From positions 1-7,169 of the forward strand of contig PIXS01000230.1 of the NCBI GenBank assembly GCA_003096255.1: a DNA stretch of 7,169 nt, read 5' to 3'. Each line of letters begins with the position of its first letter. The stretch's first letter is position 1. This document shows positions 6,485 to 7,169 of the stretch, in pieces. The notes beneath the pieces were generated by a model, which was not told the origin of the DNA, did not search any database, and saw only the letters and a list, made by a program, of their open reading frames with translations. The position numbers and the translations under genes are program-made. The DNA comes from Candidatus Bathyarchaeum sp. (GTDB taxonomy: Archaea; Thermoproteota; Bathyarchaeia; Bathyarchaeales; Bathyarchaeaceae).

Positions 6485-6517
6485 GTTTGATATGGTTTTT
6501 AAAAAAACTGTTTGATA
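6485..6517 (+). repeat. 8-bp direct repeat GTTTGATA upstream of the TATA box
   Basis: GTTTGATA occurs at 6485-6492 and again at 6510-6517, 25 bp apart start to start, about 2.4 helical turns. The second copy ends 8 bp before the TATA element of the secreted-protein gene, where archaeal activators or repressors commonly bind. Operator function is inference from position only; the A/T-rich context raises the odds of a chance repeat. Confidence 0.3.
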
Positions 6518-6525
6518 GTACAATT

Positions 6526-6533
6526 TTTATATA
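6526..6533 (+). promoter_or_regulatory. Strong archaeal TATA box of the secreted protein gene
   Basis: TTTATATA matches the archaeal TATA consensus exactly and is the best promoter element in the window. With the usual 25-27 nt spacing, RNA would start near 6556, giving a leader of about 29 nt that contains the Shine-Dalgarno site. That start would also exclude an upstream translation start from further away. Confidence 0.65.
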
Positions 6534-6571
6534 CCTGATTTACAACTTTCTATATGTTTTTTGGTTATAAA

Positions 6572-6579
6572 GGGGGGAG
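6572..6579 (+). promoter_or_regulatory. Shine-Dalgarno GGGGGGAG deciding the ATG at 6585
   Basis: GGGGGGAG ends 5 nt before ATG 6585, ideal spacing. The frame also offers TTG at 6561, but that start would translate through this site and add eight residues (MVIKGGDT) ahead of an otherwise standard signal peptide. ATG 6585 is therefore the start. Confidence 0.75.
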
Positions 6580-6584
6580 ATACA

Positions 6585-7148
6585 ATGAAAATGAAACTGA
6601 AAATTTTCTCTGTAATCACTTCAGTGATAGTTTTTCTAACTATTTTTTCTGTCATGATTCCACAAGCACATGCGTGGAGTTATACTACGACATTTGATGA
6701 CTTTGAGAGAGATTGGGTTTATGAAAGTGGTTATTACGTTAGTGCTACTGCATCAGTTAATTCTCAATACGAAAGTGTATACATTAATGGTTCCAATTGC
6801 TTCGGTGCGGGAGGAATGAACTCAGAAAATACGGATCTTAATGCTAATTACTATAACAAACTTGTTAAATTCCACATAGACTTCAGTTCCTTCCATACAG
6901 AAGATCATAGTTCAGGGTATTCTAAACTTGAAATTAAGCTTTATAGAAATGGTGTTCCAGCGTATACTGGTTCTGTAAATGATTGGGCATGGTATTCTTG
7001 GGGTGCAGACGTCTGGTTACAATCCGTCTATCTATACGATGGCGATAACATCGACATAGATATAGTATTAGTATCTTCAACAGGTATAATTCCTGAAGAT
7101 TGGTGGAATTATGCCTACATAGACGATGTTGAAATGTATATCTCTTAG
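6585..7148 (+). CDS. Small secreted Trp/Tyr-rich beta protein of unknown function
   Basis: This 187-residue preprotein has a textbook signal peptide: KMKLK, a hydrophobic core (7-25), then QAHA with cleavage expected after A30. The mature part of about 157 residues is poor in Lys, rich in Tyr and has all eight Trp of the protein, including DWAWYSW (133-139) and DWWNY (172-176). It has one cysteine (C72) and no lipobox or C-terminal anchor. Alternating polar and hydrophobic stretches (KLEIKLY, SVYLYDGDNIDIDIVLV) suggest an all-beta fold. The ending Y178IDDVEMYIS resembles the last strand of jelly-roll carbohydrate-binding or MAM-like domains, so ligand binding is a guess. Codons are much more A/T-ending than those of serB, and the gene has its own strong promoter, so recent acquisition or high expression is possible. 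No family is recognised. Confidence 0.8.
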   Translation: MKMKLKIFSVITSVIVFLTIFSVMIPQAHAWSYTTTFDDFERDWVYESGYYVSATASVNSQYESVYINGSNCFGAGGMNSENTDLNANYYNKLVKFHIDFSSFHTEDHSSGYSKLEIKLYRNGVPAYTGSVNDWAWYSWGADVWLQSVYLYDGDNIDIDIVLVSSTGIIPEDWWNYAYIDDVEMYIS

Positions 7149-7169
7149 AAACCTGATGACCTGATCTAA

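Larger units (their letters stand above)
6255..6584. other. 330-nt divergent intergenic region
   Basis: This AT-rich stretch separates the divergent unknown gene and the secreted-protein gene. On the minus strand it holds the questionable 55-codon frame and a weak box, GTTAAAGC (about 6310-6317), that might serve the unknown gene. On the plus strand it holds an 8-bp direct repeat (6485-6492 and 6510-6517), the run TTTTTAAAAAAA, and a strong TATA element. I see no tRNA, structured RNA or insertion-sequence end in it. Confidence 0.6.

Noticed and set aside
6561..6584. Eight-residue extension of the secreted protein from TTG 6561
   Set aside because: The stretch contains the Shine-Dalgarno for ATG 6585 and would put a non-signal extension before the signal peptide.
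1..7169. CRISPR array, tRNA, rRNA or mobile element
   Set aside because: I saw no regularly spaced direct repeats, cloverleaf-like segment, transposase, integrase or terminal inverted repeats.

Overview
The window looks archaeal. The promoters that can be seen are TATA-type (best case TTTATATA at 6526-6533), Shine-Dalgarno sites are GGTGA or GGGGGGAG, GTG and TTG starts are common, and two proteins are exported and rich in beta-sandwich features. The mix of a CARDB-repeat surface protein, an ACT-ACT-SerB fusion and an orphan NapH-like ferredoxin recalls uncultured lineages such as the Bathyarchaeia. That assignment is inference and rests on no marker gene.

Layout, left to right. (1) 1-2219, minus strand: the first 739 codons of a large exported protein that runs off the left edge. 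It has a signal sequence or anchor, three clear and one divergent CARDB-like modules, a bridging beta domain and a CPSLYYWNGTEY-type domain. (2) 2384-3364, minus: a polytopic membrane protein with four cysteine clusters (NapH-like polyferredoxin). (3) 3619-4557, plus: a CaCA-family cation/Ca2+ exchanger, divergent from gene 2. (4) 4660-5886, plus: phosphoserine phosphatase with two N-terminal ACT domains. (5) 5916-6254, minus: a 112-residue protein of unknown function, convergent with serB. A 55-codon open frame (6271-6438) lies just upstream of it on the same strand and may or may not be a gene. (6) 6585-7148, plus: a small secreted Trp/Tyr-rich protein behind the strongest promoter in the window.

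Functionally the window splits into a housekeeping core (ion exchange, serine synthesis) flanked by cell-surface genes on both sides. SerB makes L-serine and is probably feedback-controlled through its ACT domains. The NapH-like protein probably moves electrons at the membrane, but no partner enzyme is present here. The two secreted proteins probably act in adhesion, surface layer or binding roles. Nothing ties the six genes into one pathway. No tRNA, rRNA, CRISPR array, insertion sequence or integrase is visible. The less ordinary items are the modular surface protein, the unusual ion-site residues of the exchanger, the small unknown protein at 5916-6254 and the AT-rich secreted protein at the right end.
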